Of a DNA stretch of 64,000 nucleotides, positions 45,055 to 55,559 are shown piece after piece. Under the pieces are notes generated by a model, which had not been told where the DNA came from, made no database searches, and saw nothing but the letters and a program-made list of their open reading frames with translations. The DNA is from Megascapheus bottae. Its lineage: Eukaryota > Chordata > Mammalia > Rodentia > Geomyidae. Within the stretch, counting starts at the first letter, position 1. Each line of letters opens with the position of its first letter. The position numbers and the translations under genes are program-made. The DNA lies in contig JANJXV010000037.1 in NCBI GenBank assembly GCA_024803745.1, positions 10,121,001 to 10,185,000 on the forward strand. The letters run 5' to 3'.

Positions 45055-45375
45055 TGCCAGTCCTGGGGCTTGAACTCAGGGCCCAGGCTCAAGGCTAGTG
45101 CTCCACCACTTGAATCACATCTCCACCTCTGTCTTTTTTTCCTTTTTTGCTGCTCACTTGGAGATAAGAATCTCAGCCAGACATCAGTGGCTCACAACTG
45201 TAATCCTAGCTACTCAGAAGGCTGAGATCTGAGGATCATGGTTCAAAGCCAACCCAGGTAGGAAAGTCCACTAGCCAGCTTCTTATCTCCAATTAACCAA
45301 CAGAAAACCAGAAATGGTGCTATGGCTCAGAGACTGATAAAAAGTCTCATGGACTTTCCTGGTGGAAAGGGCTGG
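45055..45375 (-). mobile_element. Old SINE split by an oppositely oriented SINE
   Basis: Reverse-oriented Geo and linker (45055-45175) resume after the insert at about 45341 (agtctcatggactttcctgg). Confidence 0.6.
45176..45340 (+). mobile_element. B1-Geo SINE nested in antisense orientation
   Basis: The head begins gccagacatcagtggctcac and the Geo monomer is cut short. The flanks gataagaatctca and gataaaaagtctca look like a diverged target duplication. Confidence 0.65.
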
Positions 45376-45507
45376 CAATAAAGTTCAGAAGTATCTTGGA
45401 TTATAGGCACCTATATAAAATATTTCATGAGGCAAAAGTATTTCTGGGAAAGGAAAAAATTATTGAGCCCCAACTCTGCTCCAGACCCTGTCATTTTGTC
45501 TTATTTA

Positions 45508-45665
45508 TTAAGCCATACCTTAAGCTTTCTCAAGGCTAGCACTTTACCACTTGAACCACAACACCACTTCCAGCTTTTTTGTGTGTGTATGTTATATCAA
45601 GGAATTGAGCCCATGGCTGAGCAGAGCTAGGTAAAGATTCTACCACTAGGCTACACTGCTGGCCC
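45508..45665 (-). mobile_element. IDL-Geo SINE, diverged
   Basis: Geo and tRNA-like parts recognisable; the tail side is truncated. Confidence 0.7.
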
Positions 45666-45669
45666 TATG

Positions 45670-45778
45670 TTTTTTATTTTTATTTTATTTTGTGTCAGTA
45701 CTGGGGCTTGGTTTTAGGGCCCGGGCACTATACCTTAGTCTATCCTTCTACCATTTGATTCACATTCTACTTCCACAT
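45670..45778 (-). mobile_element. Geo-type SINE fragment
   Basis: T-rich tail and the beginning of Geo in reverse (gtactggggcttgg); the head is missing. Confidence 0.55.
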
Positions 45779-45784
45779 ATGACA

Positions 45785-46485
45785 TTTTAAAGGAAGAAAT
45801 GATGTCATTTGGTGACAAGTTAGATAGAAGCTTAATTTGTCATTTCAACCAAAAGTTGAATTATACTAATCAAATTCACAAAATTTAATTATAATCCAAG
45901 ATGCTACTTCATTACATTATAATAGCATGTATTACTTGTTTATCTGGAAATAGAAATCTATTGGCTATTGTACTCCTTGGTTACCAATTATCCAATAATT
46001 AGAAAGTTAACTGGTAACTGAGTATCTGAAAATAGGAAGAATCTACATTGTACATTCAAGACTTTTTCAAGCCCTGAAAGACTGAGTCATCTTTCTTTCC
46101 TGAACCTGTCATCTAGATTTCAGGGCTTACAACATCCAGGTAGGTGTCTTTTCTTTCAGACAGTGCTGGAGACCTGTCAACATAAACTTATTTCAGTTAT
46201 ATTCTGCACTTGGTTTTGTTATTTATAATACCAGTGTTCATTGTCAAGGGCTCAAACTCACTTTGTAGCATCCCATCCACCAATTGGCTGCTCTGGAGAA
46301 AATGCTGTACAGCATTGTCACCAAGCTTCTCTTTTCCTTTCCTTAGTTTTTCCAGCTCCCAAAGGGGCTGAGGGGTGTGGAGCAACCCTCTTCTTTCTGC
46401 TTTTAATTGGTTCTTCAGCCAATGAAGAATTTGGCTCAAATGGAGAATTCAGCCGTCTGGAACCATCAGGCTTTCTAGACTGAAG
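45785..46485. other. Unique sequence, no repeat or gene seen
   Basis: About 700 bp unique block left of a purine tract. Short frames on both strands have no recognisable homology. Confidence 0.5.
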
Positions 46486-46488
46486 TGG

Positions 46489-46598
46489 TGACTGGGAGGA
46501 AGGAGGAGGAGGAGAAGGAGGAGGAGGAGGAGGAGGAGGAGGAGGAGGAGGAGGAAGAAGAAGAAGAAGAAGAAGAAGAAGAAGAAGAAGAAGAAGAA

Positions 46599-46653
<55 letters not shown>
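46489..46653. repeat. Pure purine tract: (GGA)n, (GAA)n, (GAAA)n, (GA)n
   Basis: The plus strand is essentially all A/G for about 165 nt, in ordered blocks: GGA/GGAGGA to about 46555, GAA to about 46602, GAAA to about 46645, then GA. Frames across it are artefacts. Confidence 0.97.
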
Positions 46654-46654
<1 letters not shown>

Positions 46655-46655
<1 letters not shown>

Positions 46656-47360
46656 AAGACGAGGGTAGAGAGCACAATTTCAGCTTTTAGGGCTCTTTGG
46701 CTTAAATTTCTGCAGAGTGGTAGAGAAAGGGGGTGGCTCTTTCAGTCATGAACGGTTGTGTTCTCCAGAGCTGAACCTATAAATATTAAATGGCAATTTT
46801 GTGGTGGGAAATGCCACCAAATTGCATTGCTTTTAAAACTACACCTAACCCTGGCAAATATAATTTAAGCTCTTTACTCACACTGTGCTATTCCTTTTAC
46901 TTACTCTATACTTTGACAGAGGGAGAATGGAACAAGCTTCATTTTGATTCATGAATGTTGTTTTTATTCTAAATGCCCCATGTGAGGAGCATGCAAATGG
47001 ACACAAGAGATATGCAAATTCACTTGCATACTCAGAGAAGGCAAATGAGGCTTAGTTCTTGGGATTTAAGTTGATCCAGCTCCCTGGGCGAGAAGGCTAA
47101 GGAAAGAGGTGTCTGTAACTGAATTACAGAGAAGTGTCATGTTTAAGAAGGCAGAGAGATGTTGGCTGCCATACAGCTCCCAGCATTCCAGAACCTGCAC
47201 AGAAGAGTGAGCGCAGCTGCCAGGCAAGGGAAGGCGCTCAATGAAAGACTTGCCTTCCCTAGCACAAGGGGGCCCAGGGCCCAATGTGCACTCAGTGAGC
47301 AAACACAGAATCTGCAATTTTGCTGCTTGAGGTTTTGACCCCAAATACCTGCAGAAATCT
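46655..47360. other. Unique island with octamer motifs
   Basis: A repeat-free 700-bp block with higher local GC near 47.05-47.30 kb. No coding gene recognised. Two perfect octamers and a weak CTCF-like match (GCACAAGGGGGC, 47262-47273) make it a regulatory candidate. Confidence 0.45.
46991..47019 (+). promoter_or_regulatory. Two ATGCAAAT octamers 21 bp apart
   Basis: Perfect POU-factor octamers at 46991-46998 and 47012-47019 in the same orientation, start-to-start 21 bp, two helical turns. A partial inverted copy (TTGCAT) follows at 47024-47029. Confidence 0.5.
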
Positions 47361-47361
47361 T

Positions 47362-47690
47362 TTTTATTTTATTCATTTATTTACTTCTGGGAGCTAGTAC
47401 TGGGATTTGAACTCCAGGTTTGGATGCTTATGCCAAAGTTGGCATGCCACAGCTCCACTTCTAGCTTTTTGATGGTTAATCAAAAATAAGAGTACTGGGG
47501 TTTGAACTCAGGATCTTATGGTTGCTAGGCTGATGCTTTACCACCTGAGCCATGCTCCCAATGTGGCTTTGTGCTGGTTGTTTTGGAGACAGTCTTTTTC
47601 TACCTAGCCTGATCTTGAACCATGATGATCCTCCAAATCTCATTCTCCTGAGTAGGTAAGGTAACAGATTTAAGCAGCTAATACTCAGCT
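47362..47690 (-). mobile_element. Two adjacent diverged SINEs
   Basis: About 47362-47495 is a partial Geo with linker, and 47495-47690 a second element (tactggggtttgaactcagg and a B1-like end). Both are old. Confidence 0.55.
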
Positions 47691-47906
47691 ACTACAATAC
47701 TTGACCCTGGTTCCAATCTGCAAAGCTGTTATCTAGTAGCAGTTGCTAATTTGATATTTTACATTGTTGCAATACAATGTTGTTTATCTTTGTTTCTGGG
47801 TTTTTGGTGCTTCTATTCATTTGGTACCTGAAGTGAATGCCTTATTCACCTGTCTCTGGATCTGGATTTTTACCACTTCCTCCATCCTTACCCCTCACCT
47901 CTGCAC
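47691..47906. other. Unique sequence
   Basis: Nothing recognised. Confidence 0.4.
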
Positions 47907-48205
47907 TTCCAGTACTGGGATTAGAACTCAGAGACTTTTTGCTAGGTAGGAACTCTACCACTTAAGCCATATCTCTAGCACTTTTAGCTTTAGTTATTAT
48001 TTTAAAATAGAGTCTCACCTTCCAGCTGGTCTCCTATTTGTGCTTCCTGAATAGCTAGAATGACAGGTAGGTACCAACATATCTGTTTTCTATTAGTTGA
48101 GGAGGGGGTTGCAAGTATCTTTTACCCAGGCTAGTCTCAAACTTTGACCCTCCCAAACTTCCAAGTGGCTTGTATTGTAGGGGTGAACCATCACATGTAG
48201 TTCAA
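47907..48205 (-). mobile_element. Diverged SINE plus B1-like monomer
   Basis: 47907-48085 has a Geo-like and B1-like body. 48095-48205 is a separate B1-like monomer (aggctagtctcaaactttga). Confidence 0.5.
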
Positions 48206-48413
48206 CTCATTCTTTAATTTAAAAAAGAGCATGAATAAGGATTCCGCTTGTGAACACATTTTAAAATTTTGCTTAATGTAGTGAGGAGATATGGAGGGTG
48301 TTACATCTTCTAGAAAATTTTATTCACCCAACTTTTAAAAATTTCTTCCTCTGAAACTAATTTCCTAGCAAAATCTTATTTTTAATTAAAATTATTAAAT
48401 TAAAAAAAGTGAG

Positions 48414-48611
48414 CTTGGGCCAAGAACATGGACTAGTGGTAGAATGTTTGCTTAGCATGCATGAATCCCTGGGTTTGATTCCTCTATACCACATACACAG
48501 AAAAGGCTGGAAGTGTTGCTGTGGCTCAAGTGGTAGACCACTAACCTTGTGAAAGCTCAAGGACAGTTCTCAGGCCCTGAGTTCAAGCCCTGGAACTGGC
48601 AAAATAAAATA
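48414..48611 (+). mobile_element. IDL-Geo SINE
   Basis: Complete dimer with an (AAAAT)n tail. The duplication aaagtgagct precedes it and recurs after the tail, where a B1-Geo begins. Confidence 0.85.
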
Positions 48612-48621
48612 AAATAAAGTG

Positions 48622-48850
48622 AGCTGGTGGCTCACATCTGTAATCCTAGTTAACTCAAGAGGCTGAGATCTGAGGCTCATAGTTCAAAGTCAGCCTGGGG
48701 ACAGAAAGTCTATAAGCCTCTTCTCTCTAATTAATCACCAGAAAACAGGAAGTGACACTGTGGCTCAAAGTGGTAAAGCACTAAATTTGAGCAAAAGAGC
48801 TCAGGGACAGGACCAGACCCCAAGTTCAAGCCCACAACTGGGGAAAAAAA
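48622..48850 (+). mobile_element. B1-Geo SINE
   Basis: Head starts gagctggtggctcacatctg and a full Geo monomer follows. The preceding IDL-Geo appears to have landed at its very 5' edge. Confidence 0.82.
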
Positions 48851-49050
48851 ATTGAGACAGGATTTTGTAATGTATGTAGCTGTCACTAAGTGATGGTAGG
48901 TTTTGAGGATGCCTCAGCTTCCCTTTGAGGGATGGGGATGGAGATTGCAGGCATTATCACCATGCTCTGTGCAGAGCGACCTTCATTTTTCTTTCCTGTT
49001 CTTTTATTGTTTAACTTCTTTTGTTCTCTCAAATGCCATGGTCCTAGTTG
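48851..49050. other. Unique sequence
   Basis: Nothing recognised; ends in the target site of the next SINE pair. Confidence 0.4.
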
Positions 49051-49061
49051 TTGGAATTTTT

Positions 49062-49263
49062 TTTTTTTTTTTTTTTTTGCCAGTCCTGAGCTTGGGCTCA
49101 GGACATGAGCACTGTGCTTGGGTTTGCTCAAGGCTGGAGCTCTACCACTTTGAGCCACAGCACTACTTCTGGCTTTTTTCTATGTTTGTGGTACAGAGGA
49201 ATTGAACCCTGGTCTTCAGGCATGCTAGGCAAACACTCTACTACTAGGCCAAACTCCCAGCCC
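49062..49263 (-). mobile_element. IDL-Geo SINE, first of a tandem pair
   Basis: Young-subtype copy with a long T tail (about 22 nt). Left flank agttgttggaatttt resembles agttgcttgaatttt after the second copy (49466-49480). Confidence 0.85.
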
Positions 49264-49274
49264 TGAATTTTTTT

Positions 49275-49464
49275 TTCTTTTTGCCACTCCTGGAGCTTGA
49301 ACTCAGAGCCTGAGCACTGTCCTTTGACTATCTCAAGGCTGGAGCTTTACCACTTGAGCCACAGCACCACTTCTGGCTTTTTCTATGTATGTGGTACTAA
49401 GGAATCAAACCCGGGTCTTCATGCATGCTAGGCAAGCACTCTACCACTAGGCCAAATCCTGGCC
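49275..49464 (-). mobile_element. IDL-Geo SINE, second of a tandem pair
   Basis: It joins the first through a gaattttttttt bridge. The two copies differ at many positions, so this is tail-targeted insertion rather than duplication. Confidence 0.85.
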
Positions 49465-49655
49465 CAGTTGCTTGAATTTTGACTTCTGAACTTGACAACG
49501 CTGTCTATCATCTCAAAAAGTCTTTTAATTCCTATAGTGATTTTAGACAAGTACAAGGAAAGAGCAATTTTCTCTGCCTGTGACAAGTTCTTATGCCTAA
49601 ATCCTATCAATGCCTAGGTAGGCTAAGGTGCTTCCTTAGAAGAAGGGACACTGTG

Positions 49656-49893
49656 AGCCAGGCACAGTGGTTCATGCCTGAATCCTACCTACTCAAGAGG
49701 CTGAGATCTGAGGATAGCAGTTCAAAGCCAGCCCAGACACTAAAGACCAGGAGACCAATTAACCACCAGAAAACCAGAAGTGGGTGGCACTGTGGCTTTA
49801 GGGGTAGGGCAGTAGCCTTGAGCTGAAGAGCTCAGGGACAGCACTCAAGGCCAAAGTTCAAGCCCTATGACCATCAAAAAATTAAAAAGAAAA
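49656..49893 (+). mobile_element. B1-Geo SINE with perfect target duplication
   Basis: Perfect 15-bp duplication agaagggacactgtg at 49641-49655 and 49894-49908, with a full head and Geo monomer. It shows that the B1-headed dimer moves as one unit. Confidence 0.94.
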
Positions 49894-49908
49894 AGAAGGG
49901 ACACTGTG

Positions 49909-50455
49909 GATATGCCATGACAGAAACAGGCCAGGATGTCCCCAATACTGAGGTCCTTCTTCCTGTGCTATGTTGGATAAAAGAGGATTTATTCATGCTC
50001 TTCATTTCAGCCTGCCTTGGCATTTACATTCTGTTCTAGATTTGTATTACAGTGGAGTAACACCATGAAAATTTTAGAATTATGCACATCCAATTACATA
50101 TAACCAATAAGAACAAGAGAAAGAAGAGGAGGAAAGAAAATTTAAATTTAAATACCCAAGATAAACTTCAACCATTCCACTAAATAAGCATACATCTGAG
50201 AGTGAACACTTGATATAAATCTGTTCTTTCTTTATAAACCTATGTTCCTGGAACTGTGCTTCTTGATCAATCTAAAGGAATCTGAGTGTGACTTGTCTGT
50301 CTACTCTTGGTTGTTTACCCCCCCACCTTACATGTTGATTTGGGATCCACCCCCACTAGATACCAGTTCATTGTGTAGTAAAGTGTCATCATTGCTATGG
50401 TGTTTCCTAAGAGCTTGTTTCAATTGTTGACCCCATTTGAATTCTCTTCACTTGA
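49909..50455. other. Unique sequence, nothing recognised
   Basis: About 550 bp; no repeat or gene signature. Confidence 0.45.
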
Positions 50456-50469
50456 CTATATTGACTTTT

Positions 50470-50660
50470 TTTTTTTGCCAGTCCTGGGGCTTGAACTCAG
50501 GGCCTGAGCACGGTCCTTGGGCTTTCTCAAGGCTAGAGCTCTATTACTTGAGGCACAGCACCAATTCCAGCTTTTTCTGTGTATGTGGTACTGAGGAATC
50601 GAACCCTGGCCTTCATGCACGCTCGGCAAGCACTCTACCACTAGGCCAAAGTCCCAGCCT
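50470..50660 (-). mobile_element. IDL-Geo SINE, older subtype
   Basis: Target duplication ctatattgactttt (50456-50469) versus ctatactgactttt (50661-50674), one mismatch. Confidence 0.93.
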
Positions 50661-50704
50661 CTATACTGACTTTTTGAGAATATATGTGAAGTCATAGCTA
50701 TCAC

Positions 50705-51680
50705 ACAGTGTTACCCTTAACCTTTTCTCTTCAAGATTTGTGGACGAACCAGGTAACATCATAATATGAAGACAGACTTCAAATTCCAACTCTGTCATTC
50801 ATCTAATAAATGACCAATGAGTTAGTGAGCCCCAGCTTTTCCCACCTGTGAAACAGGGCTGATAATATCATCCTCCAATGGTTATTGGAAAGATGAGATG
50901 AAATAATGCAGATCATGTGCTTTGCTTAGTGCCTGGTATTTAGAAGGTTCTCAATACACATTAGCTTGTTATGTTCTGTGGAGGTTTATAGGTGTTATAG
51001 TAAGTCTGCAGTTTGGAATTTGGAACTTACTATTATGGTCATCATTTTTAGTGACAAACAGCTGTGCTTCTAACAGACATGCAGTCAGCATGGGATTCTA
51101 GTTAGTTAGGGATTTTCCCCTAATAATATGTTTATAAACCTACCAACTGAACCACTAACTTTAAGGACCAAAAAGCAGAAATGTTATGGTTAGACTTACA
51201 TAAACTTTAAGTTTCTTTTATATTTTTCCTGTCACCAATTGTTTTTTACTTCCTGTCTGTTTCCTTGTGTTAATGGCATTATTCTCCTTCTCACCTAAAT
51301 AAGCTTGCTTGGTTTCTTTTAAACATCATCTTTGACCCTGGGGTCAAAGGTCTTTGCAACTTGGGGGAGGAGGGAAAGACCTAACTAGCAGTTCTGGTCT
51401 TATTTTCAGTTTTCTGAATCTAGTTGTTGCTGGCCAATCCATCAGATTTCTTCAGGGAGGAAAGTCCCATTATCCTTCCAATGATCAAAAGCAGAGGGAA
51501 AGATATACAGGGGTTTGTTACTCTACTGTACACAGCCCTTTTCTAATCACTGATTTCCTTGGTAGTTGGCTCTATAGCCTTAAGCTAAGAAATCCACTGG
51601 CCTCTATCACTCCTTTCTAATCAATGATTCATATCATACTTGGTTTCTCCAGAGGACTGGCAAACTACAATCCCTAGGCC
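50705..51680. other. Unique island, nearly 1 kb
   Basis: No repeat and no gene recognised. An 88-codon frame at 51354-51620 lacks any recognisable motif. Confidence 0.5.
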
Positions 51681-51694
51681 TGCTGCCTACTTTT

Positions 51695-51884
51695 TTTTAA
51701 AAAATGGGTCCTGGGACTCAGGGCCTGAGTACCATCTTGGGGCATTCCTCAAGGCTAGCATTCTACCATTTGAGCCACAGCGCTACTTCTGGCTTTATTC
51801 TGTGTATGTGGTACCAAAGAATCGAACCCTGTTCTTTGTGCATACTAGGCAAACACTCTACCACTAGGCCATGCTCCTGGTCCC
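51695..51884 (-). mobile_element. IDL-Geo SINE
   Basis: Flanked by ctgctgcctactttt (51680-51694) and ctgctacctactttt (51885-51899). A small deletion removes the end of the Geo monomer (cctgggactcagg). Confidence 0.9.
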
Positions 51885-51899
51885 CTGCTACCTACTTTT

Positions 51900-52140
51900 A
51901 TGAGTGTGTGTTTTGTTGGGATTAGGCTATTCCTGTTTGTTTACCTATTGTCCCTGGCTGCATGGCAGAAGTGATCCAATGGTGAGCACAGAGGAGGAAT
52001 CACATTTGATGATCTAGTTGCAAAAGTGACACAGCCTCATTTATACCAAATTGTACCTGTTAGAAGTTACTAATCCAGCACATACTAAAGAAAGGAAAGC
52101 TAAACCTTACCTTTTTAACTTAAAAAAAAAAAACCAAAAC
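51900..52140. other. Unique sequence
   Basis: Nothing recognised. Confidence 0.4.
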
Positions 52141-52362
52141 TTTTTTATGCCAGTCCTGAGGTTTGGGCTCTGTCCTTGAGCTTCTTTTTGCTCAAGGTTA
52201 GGTTACCACTTGACCCACAACTACTTCCAGCTTTTTGGGTAGTTTAGTGGAGATAAGAGTCTCACAGACTTTCTTGCCTGGGCTTACATTGAACCTCACA
52301 ATACTCACATCTTAGCCTCCTGAGTAGCTAGGATTGCAGGCATGAGCTACCAGAACTCCGTT
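52141..52362 (-). mobile_element. B1-Geo SINE
   Basis: Reverse-oriented dimer with short deletions in Geo. Confidence 0.75.
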
Positions 52363-52477
52363 TAAACTTTACCTTTTAGAGATGTAATGTCAGAATTTAT
52401 AGATATTTCTTTCACTAGTTGCATTCTTCTTTTTTAATCAAGCGAATGATCTTCCTCAGCCTCAGAGTTTTTCTCGT

Positions 52478-52673
52478 TGTTGTCGCTTGAACTCAGAGAC
52501 CGGGTGAGTTCTTTTGCTCAAGGCTAGGGCTCTACCACTTTGAGCCACAGCACCACTTCTAGTTTTTTGGTGGTTAATTGGAGATAAGAATCTCACAACC
52601 TTTCCTGCCCAGGCTGGCTTGAATAATGATCCTATATCTTAGATTCCTAAGTAACTAAGATTACAGGCCTGAA
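52478..52673 (-). mobile_element. B1-Geo SINE
   Basis: Reverse-oriented; the start of Geo is disrupted. Confidence 0.72.
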
Positions 52674-52696
52674 GGTATTTCCTACAGGATTTAATT

Positions 52697-52950
52697 CCTT
52701 TCCCTTCCTTCCTTCCTTCCTTCCTTCCTTCCTTCCTTCCTTCCTTCCTTCGTTCTTTTTGTGCTAGTAATGGGGCTTAAACTAGGGTCTCTAGCTCTTA
52801 CTCAGCTTCCATTCATGGTAGCATTGTACCACCTGAGCCAGTTCTGGCTCTTTGTTGGTTAGTTGAGGATAGGGCCTCAGATTTGCCTGCATAGTCTATC
52901 TCCAAACTGCAATTCTCAGATCTCAACCCCCTGATAACTCAGACTATAGG
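52697..52950 (-). mobile_element. B1-Geo-like SINE with (TTCC)13 tail
   Basis: TTCC repeat 52697-52751 occupies the tail position; the diverged Geo and B1-like head follow. Confidence 0.65.
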
Positions 52951-52984
52951 TATTTTTTTTAAATAAGAGTTTTATAATTTTCTT

Positions 52985-53077
52985 TTCAGTGTTAGGAATT
53001 GAATCCCAGGACTTGCTCATGTTAAGAATTCCTGGCTAAGCACATTCCTTTGCTGACACTGATTTACACCCCAGCCT
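52985..53077 (-). mobile_element. ID-type monomer
   Basis: tRNA-like half only, diverged (ggaattgaatcccaggactt). Confidence 0.5.
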
Positions 53078-53079
53078 AA

Positions 53080-53392
53080 GTTGTTAATAAGTAAGTACTT
53101 ATTAAATATAAGTTCGTTTATACAAATTGTACATCTCAGAATACTTCTTTTTATTTTTCTTTCAGTACTTAACCAAGGTTCTAGAAATGTATTTGCTATT
53201 TATTTAGTACTTACTCATTATTTAAAGAGTTCAGAATATTCCATTATATTACTATTCTCTATTATTTAACCAATTATTTCTGGTCTTTCTGAGTACAAAT
53301 AGGCTGCACTTATTATGTTAATGCACACACATCTTTAGACACAAATTTTTAGAAAAGATTCCTAGAAATATAAGTACTGAACCAAGATTATA
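53080..53392. other. Unique AT-rich sequence
   Basis: Nothing recognised beyond AT richness. Confidence 0.4.
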
Positions 53393-53405
53393 AAAACTCA
53401 ATCTG

Positions 53406-53626
53406 GGGCCAGGAGTTTGGCTTAGTGGTAGAGTGTTTGTCTAACATGCACAAAGACCCAGATTTGATTCCTTGGTATCACATATGTAGAAAAAGCTGAA
53501 AGTGGTGCTGTGGCTCTAATGATAAAGCGCTAGCCTTGAGAAAACCCAAGGGCAGTATTCAGGCCCTGAGCCCAAGCCTAGGACCCACCCGCAAAACAAC
53601 AACAACAAAAACAACAAAAAACCCCC
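53406..53626 (+). mobile_element. IDL-Geo SINE
   Basis: Target duplication aaaactcaatctg (53393-53405) and aaaacttaatctg (53627-53639). The tail is AAC/AACAAC-rich. Confidence 0.92.
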
Positions 53627-53822
53627 AAAACTTAATCTGACAAAAAGTTTTAAAACATTCTAGGTTCTATAACGATAATAAAAAATACAGCCTATAAATA
53701 AAGTTCAAAACATATTTTGTTTTGTTTTGAGATAGTGTACACACGAACACACACACACACATTCAAGAACACAACACAGAAACCATCACTAGCACTGAAT
53801 TTCTTATATAAAAATTCTTATC

Positions 53823-54055
53823 CACAAGATGCCCATGGCTCACACTTATAAACCTAACTGGTGAGGAGGCTGAGATCTAAGGATCGAGATTCAAAGCCAA
53901 TGTGGCAGCCAAACCCAAGGGACACTTATCTCCACTTAACCAGCAAAAATCCAGAAGCTGAAGCATGGCTCAGTTGGTAGAGGGCCAATTATTATTATGT
54001 GAGAAAGCCATTTGAGAGCTGAAGACACTGAGTTCAAACCTCAGTACTGAAGCAT
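53823..54055 (+). mobile_element. B1-Geo SINE, diverged
   Basis: Order head, linker, Geo is kept with many substitutions and a TTA insertion in Geo. Confidence 0.65.
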
Positions 54056-54059
54056 AGAT

Positions 54060-54660
54060 ACACATGTGCACACACGTTTCCTAATGCAAAGCATTTATTA
54101 AAATATAAATATATTCAGAATGCCCTCCCCACTTTATCTCACTAGTATGCTAGTGATTTATGGAAAAAGCCAAGGGATTGGCCTCTCATCAGAGCATCAA
54201 AAAAGGTATCTAAAAGAATAGCTAGGGGAGGGGCAGGAGGATGACTACTAAGGTAACTATGAGATAAGTGCCACATTCTTTCCTGTGCTTCCTGTTAGGG
54301 TATGTAATACCATCTTTCCTTTTACAGACAAGGAGATGTGCATGTGAAGTTCCTGGCATCTTGTTCACACAGCTGTTCAGTGATGGAACTCAAGTTGTTC
54401 ACATATCAAATCCCTTCTACTCAGTAATACTGCCCGGCAATGTGCTCAGAACGCACTGGTATCCAAGAGAGATAGAGGAAGCTCCAGGGCACAGATTGCC
54501 TCGCTAGCCTTATGGTGCTAATAAGTCAGTAGATTTTCCTGTCATTTCATCATTTGTTCTATCTAAGAATTTGGAGGCAGGAGCTGTCCATCAGAAGCAG
54601 GAGACTTAGCAGGCACAAAGGAGGCCAGTAGAAGATGAAAGGCTTCAGTTCTCTTGATTT
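54060..54660. other. Unique sequence, nothing recognised
   Basis: About 600 bp. The 79-codon frame at 54268-54507 has no recognisable homology. Confidence 0.45.
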
Positions 54661-54664
54661 GGAG

Positions 54665-54810
54665 CTGAGACTACAGTTAACCACCAAAAAAGCTAGAAGT
54701 AGAGCTGTAGCTCAAATGATAGAGTGCCAGCCTTGTGCAAAAAGGTGAGGAACTAGTTCTATGCCCTGAGGTCAAGTCCTAGTACACACATACACACACA
54801 TGCCCGCATG
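54665..54810 (+). mobile_element. Geo monomer with linker, head missing
   Basis: Linker (agttaaccaccaaaaaagc) and Geo monomer followed by an AC-rich tail. Confidence 0.65.
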
Positions 54811-54883
54811 CACAATGATATAATTGAACAAAGAATGGTGATAGGACATTTAAGGGGTCATTAACAAACTGAGTAATAGAATG

Positions 54884-54916
<33 letters not shown>

Positions 54917-54933
54917 TGTGTGTGTGTGTGTGT
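54884..54933. repeat. (GT)n microsatellite
   Basis: About 25 units with one GA interruption, in unique sequence. Confidence 0.95.
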
Positions 54934-54934
54934 A

Positions 54935-55392
54935 CCTACAGCCTGAATTAGAATGGCAAAAATTGAATTTATAAAGAAACTCTCATCCACATAACATTAA
55001 ATAACAATTTATTTAATTTCAAAGAGAATTATGTACAACTTAAACCATCTTTTTGGGAATGATGAGAGATTATAAGAGGTTAAATAATTTTTAGAACGGT
55101 TCATCAGCGATTTTAACTGCCAGAAGGAAGTAGAGAATTAGTCTAGCAAATAATATTGGAATTGGTATGTAAGAGGTTTTTTGGTGACATCAAGAGGTTA
55201 GTTTTGGTAGTGTGGGCTGAAAAAATTTCAAGGATGTTAAGAAAAAAGGAAAAGAACAGTAACAATATGTGGAGGATAAAGTGCATGGACATTTTTGCTC
55301 CCTAAAAATGAGAGAATTCTGGAAGGTGAAAACTGAGAATGAAGATTATATTAGATAGGGATTGAACAGGATAACATTAAAAGTCTGGAGAG
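54935..55392. other. Unique sequence, nothing recognised
   Basis: No repeat or gene signature. Confidence 0.45.
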
Positions 55393-55394
55393 AG

Positions 55395-55472
55395 AGCTGA
55401 GAGCATAGCTCAAGTGGCAGAGAACTTGTCTATCAAGTACATGGTCCCGAGTTCAAAACCCCATACTACAAA
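55395..55472 (+). mobile_element. ID-type tRNA-derived monomer
   Basis: gagctgagagcatagctcaa start and B-box-like gagttcaaaacc; no Geo part. Confidence 0.55.
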
Positions 55473-55559
55473 TTTGGGGGGAATAGACAGAGAAGAAAAA
55501 ATTATGAAATTAGAGTTAAAAATAAAGTTTTCTATGTTTTGAAAGAAACATTAAGAAAA

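Noticed and set aside
46318..46751. Poly-Glu, poly-Ser and poly-Pro frames over the purine tract
   Set aside because: Direct translation of a microsatellite in three frames.
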